Assembly: GCA_005883255.1 (NCBI GenBank)
Contig: VAXS01000206.1
Coordinates: 1-12,673 of the forward strand
Direction of reading: 5' to 3'
DNA length: 12,673 nt
Source: Actinomycetota bacterium
GTDB lineage: Bacteria; Actinomycetota; Thermoleophilia; Solirubrobacterales; Solirubrobacteraceae
In this document: positions 1-6,253 of the stretch, piece after piece
How the letters are laid out: every line of letters begins with the position of its first letter
Numbering within the stretch: position 1 is the stretch's first letter
Program-made: the position numbers and the translations under genes
The notes under the pieces: generated by a model
Database searches by the model: none
Told to the model about the DNA's origin: nothing
Seen by the model: the letters and a program-made list of their open reading frames with translations, nothing else

Positions 1-1
1 G

Positions 2-160
2 TGCGTGGTCCCGGCCGAGCGCGCCGACGCGGCGGCGCGGCTCGTGGCCGCGCGCCATCCCGGGGCCGCGCGGATCGGCACCGTGACGCCGGAGGCGGGG
101 CGGGTGTCGCTGCCCGCCGCGGGGCTGGCCGGCGACGCCCAGGGCCTGGGTCCGGCGTGA
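2..160 (+). CDS. C-terminal end of an AIR-synthase-like (PurM-type) protein, 5' partial
   Basis: Frame 2 is open from the left edge to a TGA at 158-160 and gives 52 residues, beginning CVVPAERADAAARLV and ending GDAQGLGPA. The pattern of a short VVPAE strand, a helix, then IGTVTPEAGRVSLPA resembles the last strand-helix-strand of the AIR synthase C-terminal domain shared by PurM, ThiL, SelD and HypE. A PurM (phosphoribosylformylglycinamidine cyclo-ligase, purine synthesis) identity is my best guess because PurM proteins often end with an IGxV segment of this kind. The catalytic part lies outside the window, so the family cannot be settled here. The stop lies 5 nt from the stop of the facing DsbA-like gene. 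Confidence 0.5.
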   Translation, partial: CVVPAERADAAARLVAARHPGAARIGTVTPEAGRVSLPAAGLAGDAQGLGPA

Positions 161-172
161 GCGCCTCAGGCC
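143..172. terminator. Possible bidirectional stem-loop between convergent stops
   Basis: GGCCTG (143-148) can pair with CAGGCC (167-172), and inside it GGCG (154-157) with CGCC (162-165) around a TGAG loop. The structure spans both stop codons of the convergent pair. There is no T tract, as is common in very GC-rich bacteria, so it could be a weak terminator or chance pairing in GC-rich DNA. Confidence 0.25.
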
Positions 173-975
173 AGGGACCAGACCTCGCCGCCGAGCGTGG
201 GCTCGGCCCGCACCCGCCAGTCGGCGGCGGCGCGCCAGAGCTCGGCGGCGGCGCGGGGACCGGGCAGGTCGCAGACGGCGGCGACCTCGACGGTGGCCAT
301 GGTCCCGAAGCGGCGCAGCGCCTCCTCGACCGAAACGGCGGCCCGGCTCCCGAAGACGGCCCCCGCCGCGGCCGCCGCGTCGCGGTAGGCCTCGTAGGGC
401 TGCGCGCCGTAGACCCCGTGGACCTCGCCGTCCTGGCCGCGGAACTCGATCGACGGAAGCTCGACCCGTCCCTGGTCCGCCGAGCGTCGGTCGGAGGCGA
501 CCGCCCGCGCCCGGTCCAGGTCGGCGCCGAAGGCCTCGACGATCGCGTGCGAGCCCATGTCGATCCGCAGGCGGTCCAGGTCGAGCCCGCCCCGCTCCCG
601 GGCGATCGACTCGAAGGCCTCGGCGTGGTCGAGCCGGCGCCGGCGGAAGGCGAACCCCTCCCGCAGCGCGCGCAGGAAGTCGCCGGGGTCGCCCTGCTCG
701 GCGGCCGCCTTGACCGCCAGGCAGGCCGGATACGACGTGGTGGGAGCGCCCTCCAGCCACAGCCGCACGTCCACCGGCATCCCGCTGGCCGCGGCGGCCG
801 CCAGCCACTCGCGCGCTTCGTCGCGGCCGGCTCCCAACTCTCGGATGCCGCCCATGACGTAGGTGAGCTCCAGCTGGCCCTCGAGCTCGACGGTCAGCCG
901 GCGGACGTGCGGCTCGATCGCCCACGACCACGGGGAGGCCGGATCGGTGTAGTACCACGCATGAACGGCTCCCAC
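166..975 (-). CDS. DsbA/FrnE-family thioredoxin-fold protein without the CxxC cysteines
   Basis: 269 residues, GTG start. The opening WYYTDPASPWSWAIEP matches the first strand and active-site turn of FrnE/YjbH-like DsbA proteins, which usually read DPxCxWCW. Here both cysteines are serine (S14-P15-W16-S17). The cis-proline segment VELPSIEF (P174) and the following GVYGAQPYEAY helix start are also typical. The only cysteines are near residues 85 and 235. A C-terminal extension (about 215-269) resembles the extra small domain found in some family members. Disulfide chemistry looks impossible at the usual site, so a binding or adaptor role, or a glutathione-transferase-like or isomerase-like activity, is more likely; no substrate can be named. 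No signal peptide is seen, so it is probably cytoplasmic. It is divergent from the kinase at 999. No in-frame ATG lies near the start, and the GTG sits right after an AT-rich stretch that could be a promoter -10 element. Confidence 0.8.
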   Translation of the reverse strand: MGAVHAWYYTDPASPWSWAIEPHVRRLTVELEGQLELTYVMGGIRELGAGRDEAREWLAAAAASGMPVDVRLWLEGAPTTSYPACLAVKAAAEQGDPGDFLRALREGFAFRRRRLDHAEAFESIARERGGLDLDRLRIDMGSHAIVEAFGADLDRARAVASDRRSADQGRVELPSIEFRGQDGEVHGVYGAQPYEAYRDAAAAAGAVFGSRAAVSVEEALRRFGTMATVEVAAVCDLPGPRAAAELWRAAADWRVRAEPTLGGEVWSLA

Positions 976-998
976 CGGCGCAAAATAGAGACAACGGG
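976..998. promoter_or_regulatory. Compact divergent promoter region
   Basis: This is the whole 23-nt space between the divergent DsbA-like gene and the + strand kinase. The block CAAAATAGAGA (981-991) is a conspicuous AT-rich stretch in GC-rich surroundings. On the - strand it reads TATTTT, six nt before the GTG at 975, which is the spacing expected for a leaderless mRNA. On the + strand CAAAAT (981-986) is a weak -10-like hexamer 12 nt before the ATG. Neither gene has a clear Shine-Dalgarno sequence, which fits leaderless or near-leaderless starts. No convincing -35 box is seen. Inference only. Confidence 0.35.
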
Positions 999-2051
999 AT
1001 GCAAACGCTCGTCGGCACCCTCCTGAACGGCCGTTACCGGCTGGACGCCCAGATCGGGGCGGGCGGCATGTCGACGGTGTATCGGGCGTTCGACACCACG
1101 CTGGAGCGCCCGGTGGCCATCAAGCTGCTGCACCGGGAGATCGCCGACGACGGCAGCCAGATCGAGCGCTTCCGCCGCGAGGCCCGGGCGGTGGCCCAGC
1201 TCTCCCATCCGCACATCGTCACGGTCATCGACGCGGGCGAAGACGACAGCCGCCCGTACATCGTCTTCGAGCACGTCGAGGGCGAGACCCTGAAGACGCG
1301 CATCAAGCGCATGGGCCGGCTGCCGATCGACGAGGCGGTGGCGTACGCGATCGAGATCGCGCGGGCCCTGGAGTGCGCCCACCAGAACCAGATCGTCCAC
1401 CGCGACGTCAAGCCCCAGAACGTGCTGATCGACGCCGAGGGCCGGGCCAAGGTCACCGACTTCGGCATCGCCCACTCGCTGGACCAGGAGGGATTGACCG
1501 CCGACGGCCGGGTGCTGGGCACCACCGACTACGTCTCGCCCGAGCAGGCGCTGGGGCACCCGGTCACCGGCCAGTCCGACGTCTACTCGCTGGGGATCGT
1601 GCTGTGGGAGATGCTGACCGGCGAGGTCCCGTTCAAGGGCGAGAACCAGGTGGCGGTGGCGATGAAGCACGTGCGCGAGGCGCTGCCCGACGTGCAGGCG
1701 CGCCGCCCGGAGGTCTCCTCCTCGCTGGCCGCGGTCATCGACCGGGCCACGGCCAAGCACCTGGAGCGCCGCTACGCGAGCGTCCACGAGCTGATCGCCG
1801 ACCTCGAGGACGTGCTGGCGCTGGAGACGGCGCGGGCCGGGGGCTCCACCGGCGAGGCCACGAGCGTCATCCGCACCATCTCCCCCCGCGCGCGCCGGCG
1901 GCTGCCGTTCCGGATGCGCCATCCGGGCTGGCTGGCGCTGATCGGGCTGGTGGCGGTGGGCGCCGCCGCGGCGGTGATCGTGGCGGCCAGCCGGCAGACC
2001 CACAGCGGGACCGGCACCGTGGGCGCCGCCACGCGGTCGACCGCGACATGA
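999..2051 (+). CDS. Membrane-anchored Ser/Thr protein kinase, ectodomain lost by frameshift
   Basis: 350 residues. A complete Hanks-type kinase domain spans about residues 13-270: glycine loop GAGGMSTV (20-27), VAIK lysine K42, helix-C E61, HRDVKPQN (134-141, catalytic D136), DFG (154-156), TTDYVSPEQ (about 175-183) and SDVYSLGIVLWE (193-204). A basic linker (about 297-308) leads to one membrane helix (about 309-330, WLALIGLVAV...AAAAVIVAA). The kinase domain is therefore cytoplasmic and only about 20 residues follow the helix. The frame ends at TGA 2049-2051, in the middle of what is recognisably a discoidin-like domain encoded in another frame (next entry). The ATG at 999 is chosen because the kinase starts at once with the usual VGTLLNGRYRL; no Shine-Dalgarno sequence is seen. 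The kinase should still be active; signal sensing is probably lost or altered. The substrate is unknown. Confidence 0.9.
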   Translation: MQTLVGTLLNGRYRLDAQIGAGGMSTVYRAFDTTLERPVAIKLLHREIADDGSQIERFRREARAVAQLSHPHIVTVIDAGEDDSRPYIVFEHVEGETLKTRIKRMGRLPIDEAVAYAIEIARALECAHQNQIVHRDVKPQNVLIDAEGRAKVTDFGIAHSLDQEGLTADGRVLGTTDYVSPEQALGHPVTGQSDVYSLGIVLWEMLTGEVPFKGENQVAVAMKHVREALPDVQARRPEVSSSLAAVIDRATAKHLERRYASVHELIADLEDVLALETARAGGSTGEATSVIRTISPRARRRLPFRMRHPGWLALIGLVAVGAAAAVIVAASRQTHSGTGTVGAATRSTAT

Positions 2052-2377
2052 GCACGTTCTGGAGCACCGAGACCTACCGCGGCGGCCTGGACAAGCCCGG
2101 CGTCGGGATCTACGTCGACGCCAACCCGGGCGTGACGGCGCGGGCGCTGGAGGTGCGCACGCCCGACCCCGGCTGGACGGCGGGGATCTACGCCGCCGAC
2201 CAGCCGTCGAAGGACATCACCGGCTGGAAGCTGGTCAGCCCGGCCCGCACCGTGACCGAGAACGTCCAGCGCTATCAGCTGGACACGGGCGGCCACGCCT
2301 ACCGCTACTACCTGGTGTGGATCACCAAGGTGGTCGCGGGCCAGGCGAAGGTGGCCGAGATCTACCTGTTCAAGTAG
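2048..2377 (+). CDS. Discoidin-like ectodomain fragment of the preceding kinase, in another frame
   Basis: 109 codons from ATG 2048 to TAG 2375-2377. The protein reads MSTFWSTETYRGGLDKPGVG, then YVDANPGVTARALEVRTPDPGW, and ends YRYYLVWITKV...VAEIYLFK. This is the beta-sandwich of the discoidin (F5/8 type C-like) domains found after the membrane helix in actinobacterial kinases. The frame is open upstream of the ATG and there gives AVDRD directly before MSTFW, matching the usual 'VDGD..T.W.TE.Y' start, so the domain originally continued upstream. The ATG overlaps the kinase stop as ATGA, so the piece could be made by termination-reinitiation, but it would have no signal peptide or membrane helix and would stay in the cytoplasm. 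A broken tail of one gene is the simpler reading. Its last 8 nt overlap the end of the convergent cyclase gene. Confidence 0.7.
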   Translation: MSTFWSTETYRGGLDKPGVGIYVDANPGVTARALEVRTPDPGWTAGIYAADQPSKDITGWKLVSPARTVTENVQRYQLDTGGHAYRYYLVWITKVVAGQAKVAEIYLFK

Positions 2378-3506
2378 CGGACGGCTCGTCGCCGTCGCGG
2401 CGGGCCCGGAAGAGCTTCACCGGCTCGCGGATGCCCTTGAGCTTGCGCTCGCCCGCGAACGACCAGCGGTAGCCGTCGTCCGCCGCCTCCCGCACGGACT
2501 CGTCGACCAGCACGCTGCCCGGCCGCGCCACGCCGGTGAGCCGGCTGGCCAGGTTGACGGTGTGGCCGTACCAGTCGCCGGCGCGGTTGATCGCCGGCCC
2601 GGCGGCGGCACCGGCGCGCAGCTGGGGGAAGTCCTCGCCCTCGCGGTCGGCCGCGTCCACCAGGTCGAGCGTCACGTCCAGCAGCGGCTCAACCTCGGAC
2701 GAGACCAGCATCACCGCGTCGCCGATCGTCTTGACCAGCCGCACCGGTGGCTGCGCCAGGTCGCCGGCCAGCTCGGCCAGCCGGCCGGCCACTCGCCCCA
2801 CCTCGTCCGCGGGGCGCCTCTCGCCCAGCCGCGTGAACCCGACCAGGTCGGCGAACGCCACGCCCACCTCCCGCGCGCCGGCCAGACCTCGCTGCCCCGC
2901 CGCGAGCTCGGCGCGCGAGATCACGTCCGAGCGGATCTGGTCGAGCAGGTGCGCGGTGAGCGCGTCGCCCAGCAGCGGGGTCAGCTCACCCTCGACCGTC
3001 TGTGCGAAGCCGGCCAGGCCCAGCGCCAGGTCCCGCTCGCTGGCCGCCTCGGGAAGCACGACGTCCTCGACCAGGCCGCGCATCGATTCGGCCAGTCGCG
3101 CCACCGACTGCCCGATGACCCGGGACACCTCCACCAGGCCCTCCTCGGGCAGCCCGGCGTCCCGGAACAGGCGGATCCGGCGGGCCGTCTCCAGCGCGCT
3201 CCGGTCCAGCACCCGCGCCTCGGGGTCCTGGATCGGCAGTCCGAACGCCTGCCGGATGCGCAGGTAGAAGTCCAGGTCCAGTCCCGACTGCTCGGCCACC
3301 TCGACCGCCGAGTGGCGGTCGTCGCTGGCCAGCACGCGCTCCACCGGCAGCAGCGCCAGCCGATCCTCGGCCACCGCCTGGCGCAGCTCGTCGAGCGGCA
3401 CGCCGTCCGCGTGCAGCTGCTCGAGCAGCTCCAGGCGCGCGCTGCGCTCGCCGTCGTCCTCGATCCCGTCCAGCAGGCCCTCGGCCTCGAAGTCGACCTC
3501 GGACAT
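2370..3506 (-). CDS. Class III adenylate cyclase with pH-sensor-type regulatory domain
   Basis: 378 residues. Residues about 20-195 form an alpha-helical N-terminal domain resembling the regulatory domain of Mycobacterium tuberculosis Rv1264, a cyclase inhibited by this domain at neutral pH and activated by acid. The catalytic domain (about 210-370) has the full residue set: metal aspartates D220 (AFADLVGFTR) and D263 (KTIGDAVML), adenine-selecting K259 and D311 (GDWYG), and transition-state N318 and R322 (VNLASRL). It should make cAMP from ATP as a homodimer in the cytoplasm; no membrane segment is seen. It is the last gene of the - strand unit. Its ATG overlaps the ddl stop by one base (TGATG), so translation is probably coupled. 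Its 3' end overlaps the convergent kinase tail by 8 nt. Whether pH sensing is kept cannot be read from the sequence. Confidence 0.9.
   Translation of the reverse strand: MSEVDFEAEGLLDGIEDDGERSARLELLEQLHADGVPLDELRQAVAEDRLALLPVERVLASDDRHSAVEVAEQSGLDLDFYLRIRQAFGLPIQDPEARVLDRSALETARRIRLFRDAGLPEEGLVEVSRVIGQSVARLAESMRGLVEDVVLPEAASERDLALGLAGFAQTVEGELTPLLGDALTAHLLDQIRSDVISRAELAAGQRGLAGAREVGVAFADLVGFTRLGERRPADEVGRVAGRLAELAGDLAQPPVRLVKTIGDAVMLVSSEVEPLLDVTLDLVDAADREGEDFPQLRAGAAAGPAINRAGDWYGHTVNLASRLTGVARPGSVLVDESVREAADDGYRWSFAGERKLKGIREPVKLFRARRDGDEPSAT
2380..2396. terminator. Hairpin just after the kinase tail stop
   Basis: GACGGC (2380-2385) and GCCGTC (2391-2396) form a 6-bp stem with a TCGTC loop, 3 nt after the TAG of the + strand kinase tail and inside the last codons of the convergent cyclase gene. 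There is no T tract. It could help end transcripts from either side; it is weak evidence in such GC-rich DNA. Confidence 0.25.
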
Positions 3507-4489
3507 CAGTGCCGGTAGGCGCGCTCGCGCCGGTGGCGTTCGATCCCGTAGCCCACCAGCCGCTCCAGCAGCTCGTCGTAGGGGACGCCGGAGGCCTCGA
3601 ACAGGCGGCCGAAGACGCTGGTCTCGGTGAAGCCGGGGATGGTGTTGAGCTCGTTGACCTGCACGTCAGCGCCGTCCACGAAGAAGTCCACCCGCGCCAG
3701 CCCGCTGGCCCCCACCAGCCGGAACGTCGCCACCGCCAGCTCGCGCACCCGCTCCCGGACCTCCTCCCAGATCCGCGCCGGCACCACCAGGTCCATGCCG
3801 CCGGCCGTGTACTTCGCCTCGTAGTCGTACCAGTCGCCGTGCAGCACGATCTCGCCGGGCTGGGAGGCCACCGGCTCGCGGTCGCCCATCACCGAGCACT
3901 CGACCTCCAGCCCGGCGGCCTGCGCCTCCACGATCGCCCGCGAGTCGTGGGCCAGCGCGGCGTCGACGGCGGCGGCCAGCTCCTGCGGCGTCGTCGCCTT
4001 CCCGATGCCCACGGAGGAGCCCAGCGCCACCGGCTTGACGAACACCGGCAGGCCCAGCGCCGCCAGCTCGGCCAGCGCGCCCTCGCGGTCCGCGTTCCAG
4101 CGGTCGTCGCGGACCCCCGCGTGGTCCACCTGGGGCAGCCCCGCCTCGGCCATCAGCTGCTTGAACACGAGCTTGTCCATGCTCAGCGCCGAGGCCAGCA
4201 CCCCGGCCCCCACGTAGGGCACGTCGAGGCACTCCAGCAGGCCCTGGACCGTGCCGTCCTCGCCATAGGGGCCGTGCAGCGCCGGAAACGCGGCGTCGGC
4301 GTCCAGCAGCCCGCCGCCCGCCCGCAGCGTGAGCTCCGCTCCGTCGCGGCGCCACGTCCCATCCCGCTCGATCCGCACGTCCAGCACCTCGTGGCCGCGG
4401 CGCCGCAGGCCCTCGCGCACGGACGCGGCCGAGGCCAGCGACACGTCGTGCTCGGAGGAGCGGCCTCCGCCGAGGACCGCGATCCTCAC
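3506..4489 (-). CDS. ddl: D-alanine--D-alanine ligase
   Basis: 327 residues from GTG 4489. It joins two D-Ala using ATP to make the dipeptide end of the peptidoglycan stem. ATP-grasp motifs are complete: SSEHDVSL (11-18, with the D-Ala-binding glutamate E13), LHGPYGEDGT (71-80), MDK (104-106), KP (152-153), GSSVG (157-161), the omega-loop YDYEAKY (221-227), R266, and metal ligands D268, E280, N282 in VDFF and NELNTIPGFT. The tyrosine at 221 is the residue type found in D-Ala-D-Ala enzymes rather than D-Ala-D-Lac ligases. The GTG start gives the normal family beginning RIAVLGGG. It overlaps the intended pknB stop as GTGA. Because of the pknB frameshift, the ddl frame is open far upstream and joins the kinase, so ddl may be made alone from 4489, as a kinase fusion, or both. 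The GTG has only a weak Shine-Dalgarno sequence. Confidence 0.93.
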   Translation of the reverse strand: MRIAVLGGGRSSEHDVSLASAASVREGLRRRGHEVLDVRIERDGTWRRDGAELTLRAGGGLLDADAAFPALHGPYGEDGTVQGLLECLDVPYVGAGVLASALSMDKLVFKQLMAEAGLPQVDHAGVRDDRWNADREGALAELAALGLPVFVKPVALGSSVGIGKATTPQELAAAVDAALAHDSRAIVEAQAAGLEVECSVMGDREPVASQPGEIVLHGDWYDYEAKYTAGGMDLVVPARIWEEVRERVRELAVATFRLVGASGLARVDFFVDGADVQVNELNTIPGFTETSVFGRLFEASGVPYDELLERLVGYGIERHRRERAYRH

Positions 4490-6253
4490 GGCGTCGCGGT
4501 CCCGGGGGTGGCCGCTCCAGGCGCCACGGTGGGCGCCGGCGTCGTGAGAGTGGTCGCCTGGCCGACCACGATGGTCACCCGCGAACCCTGCTTGGCCTTC
4601 GAGCCACCGGTCGGGCGCTGCGAGATGACCTTCCCGTTCTGGGTGGGATCGGTGACCGTCTGCTTCTGCGTGGTGACCGAGAAGCCCGCCCCGCTGAGTG
4701 CCCGATATCTCCGCGGTGGCCGCGCTCTCGCTCTGGCCGGTGACGTCGGGCACGGCCACCTGCGCCGGCCCGGACGACAGGAACAGGGTCACGCTGGACT
4801 TGAGCTGGGACAGAGAGCCGCCCGGCGGCGAGGTGCGGGTCGCGCGGCCCCGGTCGATGGTGTCCGAGGGCTCCTGCTGGGTGATCACGGCGAAGCCCGC
4901 CCGCTGAAGCGCCTTGCGCGCCTGCCCTCCGGGGAGGTTGGTGACGTCGGGGACGGGCGCGTCGCCCGGCCCGTCCGACACGGTCAGCGTGACCGTCGAG
5001 CCCTCGTCCACCTTGGCGCCGGGCTGCGGGTCCTCGCGCAAGACGCGATCGCGCGGCGCGTCGTTGGTCACCCGCTGGACGTCGACCGCGAAGCCCTTGT
5101 TGTGCAGCTGCGCCGCGGCGGTGCTCAGCTGGCCTCCCACCACGTCGGGCACCGCCACCTGGGTGGCGCCCCGGGTGAGGAAGAACGCCAGCAGGCCCCC
5201 GGCGATCAGCAGCAACGCGATGCCGGCCAGGATCGCCATCACACGCCGGCGACGGCGTTGGCGGTCCTCCTCGGGCTCGGGCGGCAGGGGGCCCGCGGGA
5301 TAGAGGGCGCCCAGCTCGTCGTCGGGCGGAGGCGGCGGAGGGGCGCCGGCCAGCGCGGTGGGACCGGTGGGCTCGTCGGGGATGGCACCGAAGGCCGCGG
5401 TGGACTGCCCCGCCGGGACCGCCACCAGGCGCCCGCGCAGCTGCTCCAGCGCCGCCGCCATGTCGCCGGCGTCGGCGAAGCGCCGCGCGGGGTCCTTCTC
5501 CAGCGCGCGCAGGACGATGGCGTCCAGCTCGGGCGGGATCGCCGGGTTGTAGGCGCTGGGCGGGACCGGCAGCTCCGACACCTGCTTGAGCGCGATCGTC
5601 ACGGGGCTGTCCCCGTCGAACGGCACGCGCCCGGTGAGCAGCTCGTACAGGACGATCCCGATCGCGTACAGGTCCGCCTGGGCGCTGACCGCGTGCCCCT
5701 GGGCCTGCTCGGGCGACAGGTACTGCGCGGTACCCATGATCGACCCGGTCTCGGTCATGTCCGAGGCTCCGGCGCGGGCGATCCCGAAGTCCGTCACCTT
5801 CACCCGGCCCTCGTCGTCCACGATCACGTTGTGCGGCTTGATGTCGCGGTGGATCACGCCCCGCTGGTGCGCGAAGCGGGCGGCGCGCAGGATCTGCACC
5901 ACGATGTCGATCGCCCGCTCGGGCGCCAGCGGACCCTCCTCCTGGACCAGCTGCTTGAGCGAGCGGCCCTCCAGGTACTCCATCGCGATGTAGTAGGTGC
6001 CGTCGAACTCGCCCCGGTCGTAGACGCCCACCACGTTGGGGTGCTGGAGGCCGGCGGCGGCCGAGGCCTCGCGCTTGAAGCGCTCGACGAACTGCGCGTC
6101 CTCCGCGAAGCGGCGGTACAGGAGCTTGAGCGCCACCTTGCGGCCCAGCTGGAGGTCCTGCGCGCAGTACACGTCCGCCATTCCCCCCGAGCCCAGCCGG
6201 GACAGGATCGAGTAGCGGCCGTCCACCACCGTGCCGGCGTCGAGGTCCCTCAC
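4486..6253 (-). CDS. pknB: PASTA-domain Ser/Thr kinase PknB, frameshifted in the third PASTA repeat
   Basis: Starts at GTG 6253, overlapping the PBP stop as GTGA, with GGAGG 10 nt upstream. Kinase domain about 12-272: GSGGMADV (21-28), K43, E62, HRDIKPHN (135-142, D137), DFG (155-157), an activation loop with T167, T169 and S171 before GTAQYLSPEQ, and ADLYAIGIVLYE. A proline-rich linker (about 278-330), a basic patch and one membrane helix (338-360) follow. Outside are PASTA 1 (about 365-428) and PASTA 2 (about 431-495). PASTA 3 begins at VAVPDV (499) but leaves frame after AATAEISG. In the other frame the repeat resumes as AGFSVTTQKQTV and runs through VISQRPTGGS, SRVTIVV and a Thr/Pro tail to TGA 4486-4488. 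Removing 10 nt (4692-4701) restores the usual 17-residue spacing from VPDV to AGF and a 585-residue protein. PknB senses muropeptides or lipid II in relatives and phosphorylates wall enzymes and FHA proteins. Confidence 0.88.
4692..4701 (-). other. Apparent 10-nt insertion (frameshift) in PASTA 3 of pknB
   Basis: On the coding strand GCACTCAGCG interrupts what would otherwise read GAG ATA TCG GGG GCG GGC TTC (Glu-Ile-Ser-Gly-Ala-Gly-Phe). Taking these 10 bases out gives a third PASTA repeat with the same 17-residue spacing from VPDV to the AGF/KGF phenylalanine as repeats 1 and 2. A one-base excess would also restore the frame but leaves the repeat three residues too long. The exact borders are ambiguous by a few bases because of flanking G runs. 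It may be a real mutation or an assembly error. Confidence 0.6.

Larger units (their letters stand above)
3506..6253 (-). other. Continuous pknB-ddl fused reading frame as the sequence stands
   Basis: After the shift in PASTA 3 the kinase frame meets no stop. It passes through about 70 residues of non-PASTA sequence rich in His, Gly and Arg (SGTQRGGLLGHHAEADG and onward to HPRDRDA) and then enters ddl in its own frame, ending at 3506-3508. The fused frame is 916 codons including stop. If translated from 6253, the ligase would be placed on the outer side of the membrane by the single kinase helix, away from ATP, so a functional fusion is unlikely. Independent initiation at the ddl GTG 4489 remains possible. 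Confidence 0.7.

Noticed and set aside
1..1026. A long + strand open frame across the DsbA-like gene
   Set aside because: Low-complexity Arg/Gly/Ala protein; the - strand gene has a recognisable fold, and the true + strand coding frame at 2-160 is a different one that stops at 160.
894..2003. A 369-codon - strand frame opposite the + strand kinase
   Set aside because: Composition is that of an antisense shadow and the opposite strand carries every kinase motif.
2010..2051. Programmed -1 frameshifting to join the two kinase frames
   Set aside because: No X-XXY-YYZ heptamer or clear stimulatory hairpin was found; even if joined, the linker looks too short compared with the family.
4680..4720. 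Programmed +1 frameshifting as the explanation for pknB
   Set aside because: No slippery run next to a stop or rare codon is seen, and the unshifted frame has no stop nearby that would make a shift useful. An insertion fits better.
5325..5343. GGC/GGA-rich run that looks like a microsatellite
   Set aside because: It encodes the poly-proline part of the PknB juxtamembrane linker, ordinary low complexity for this family.
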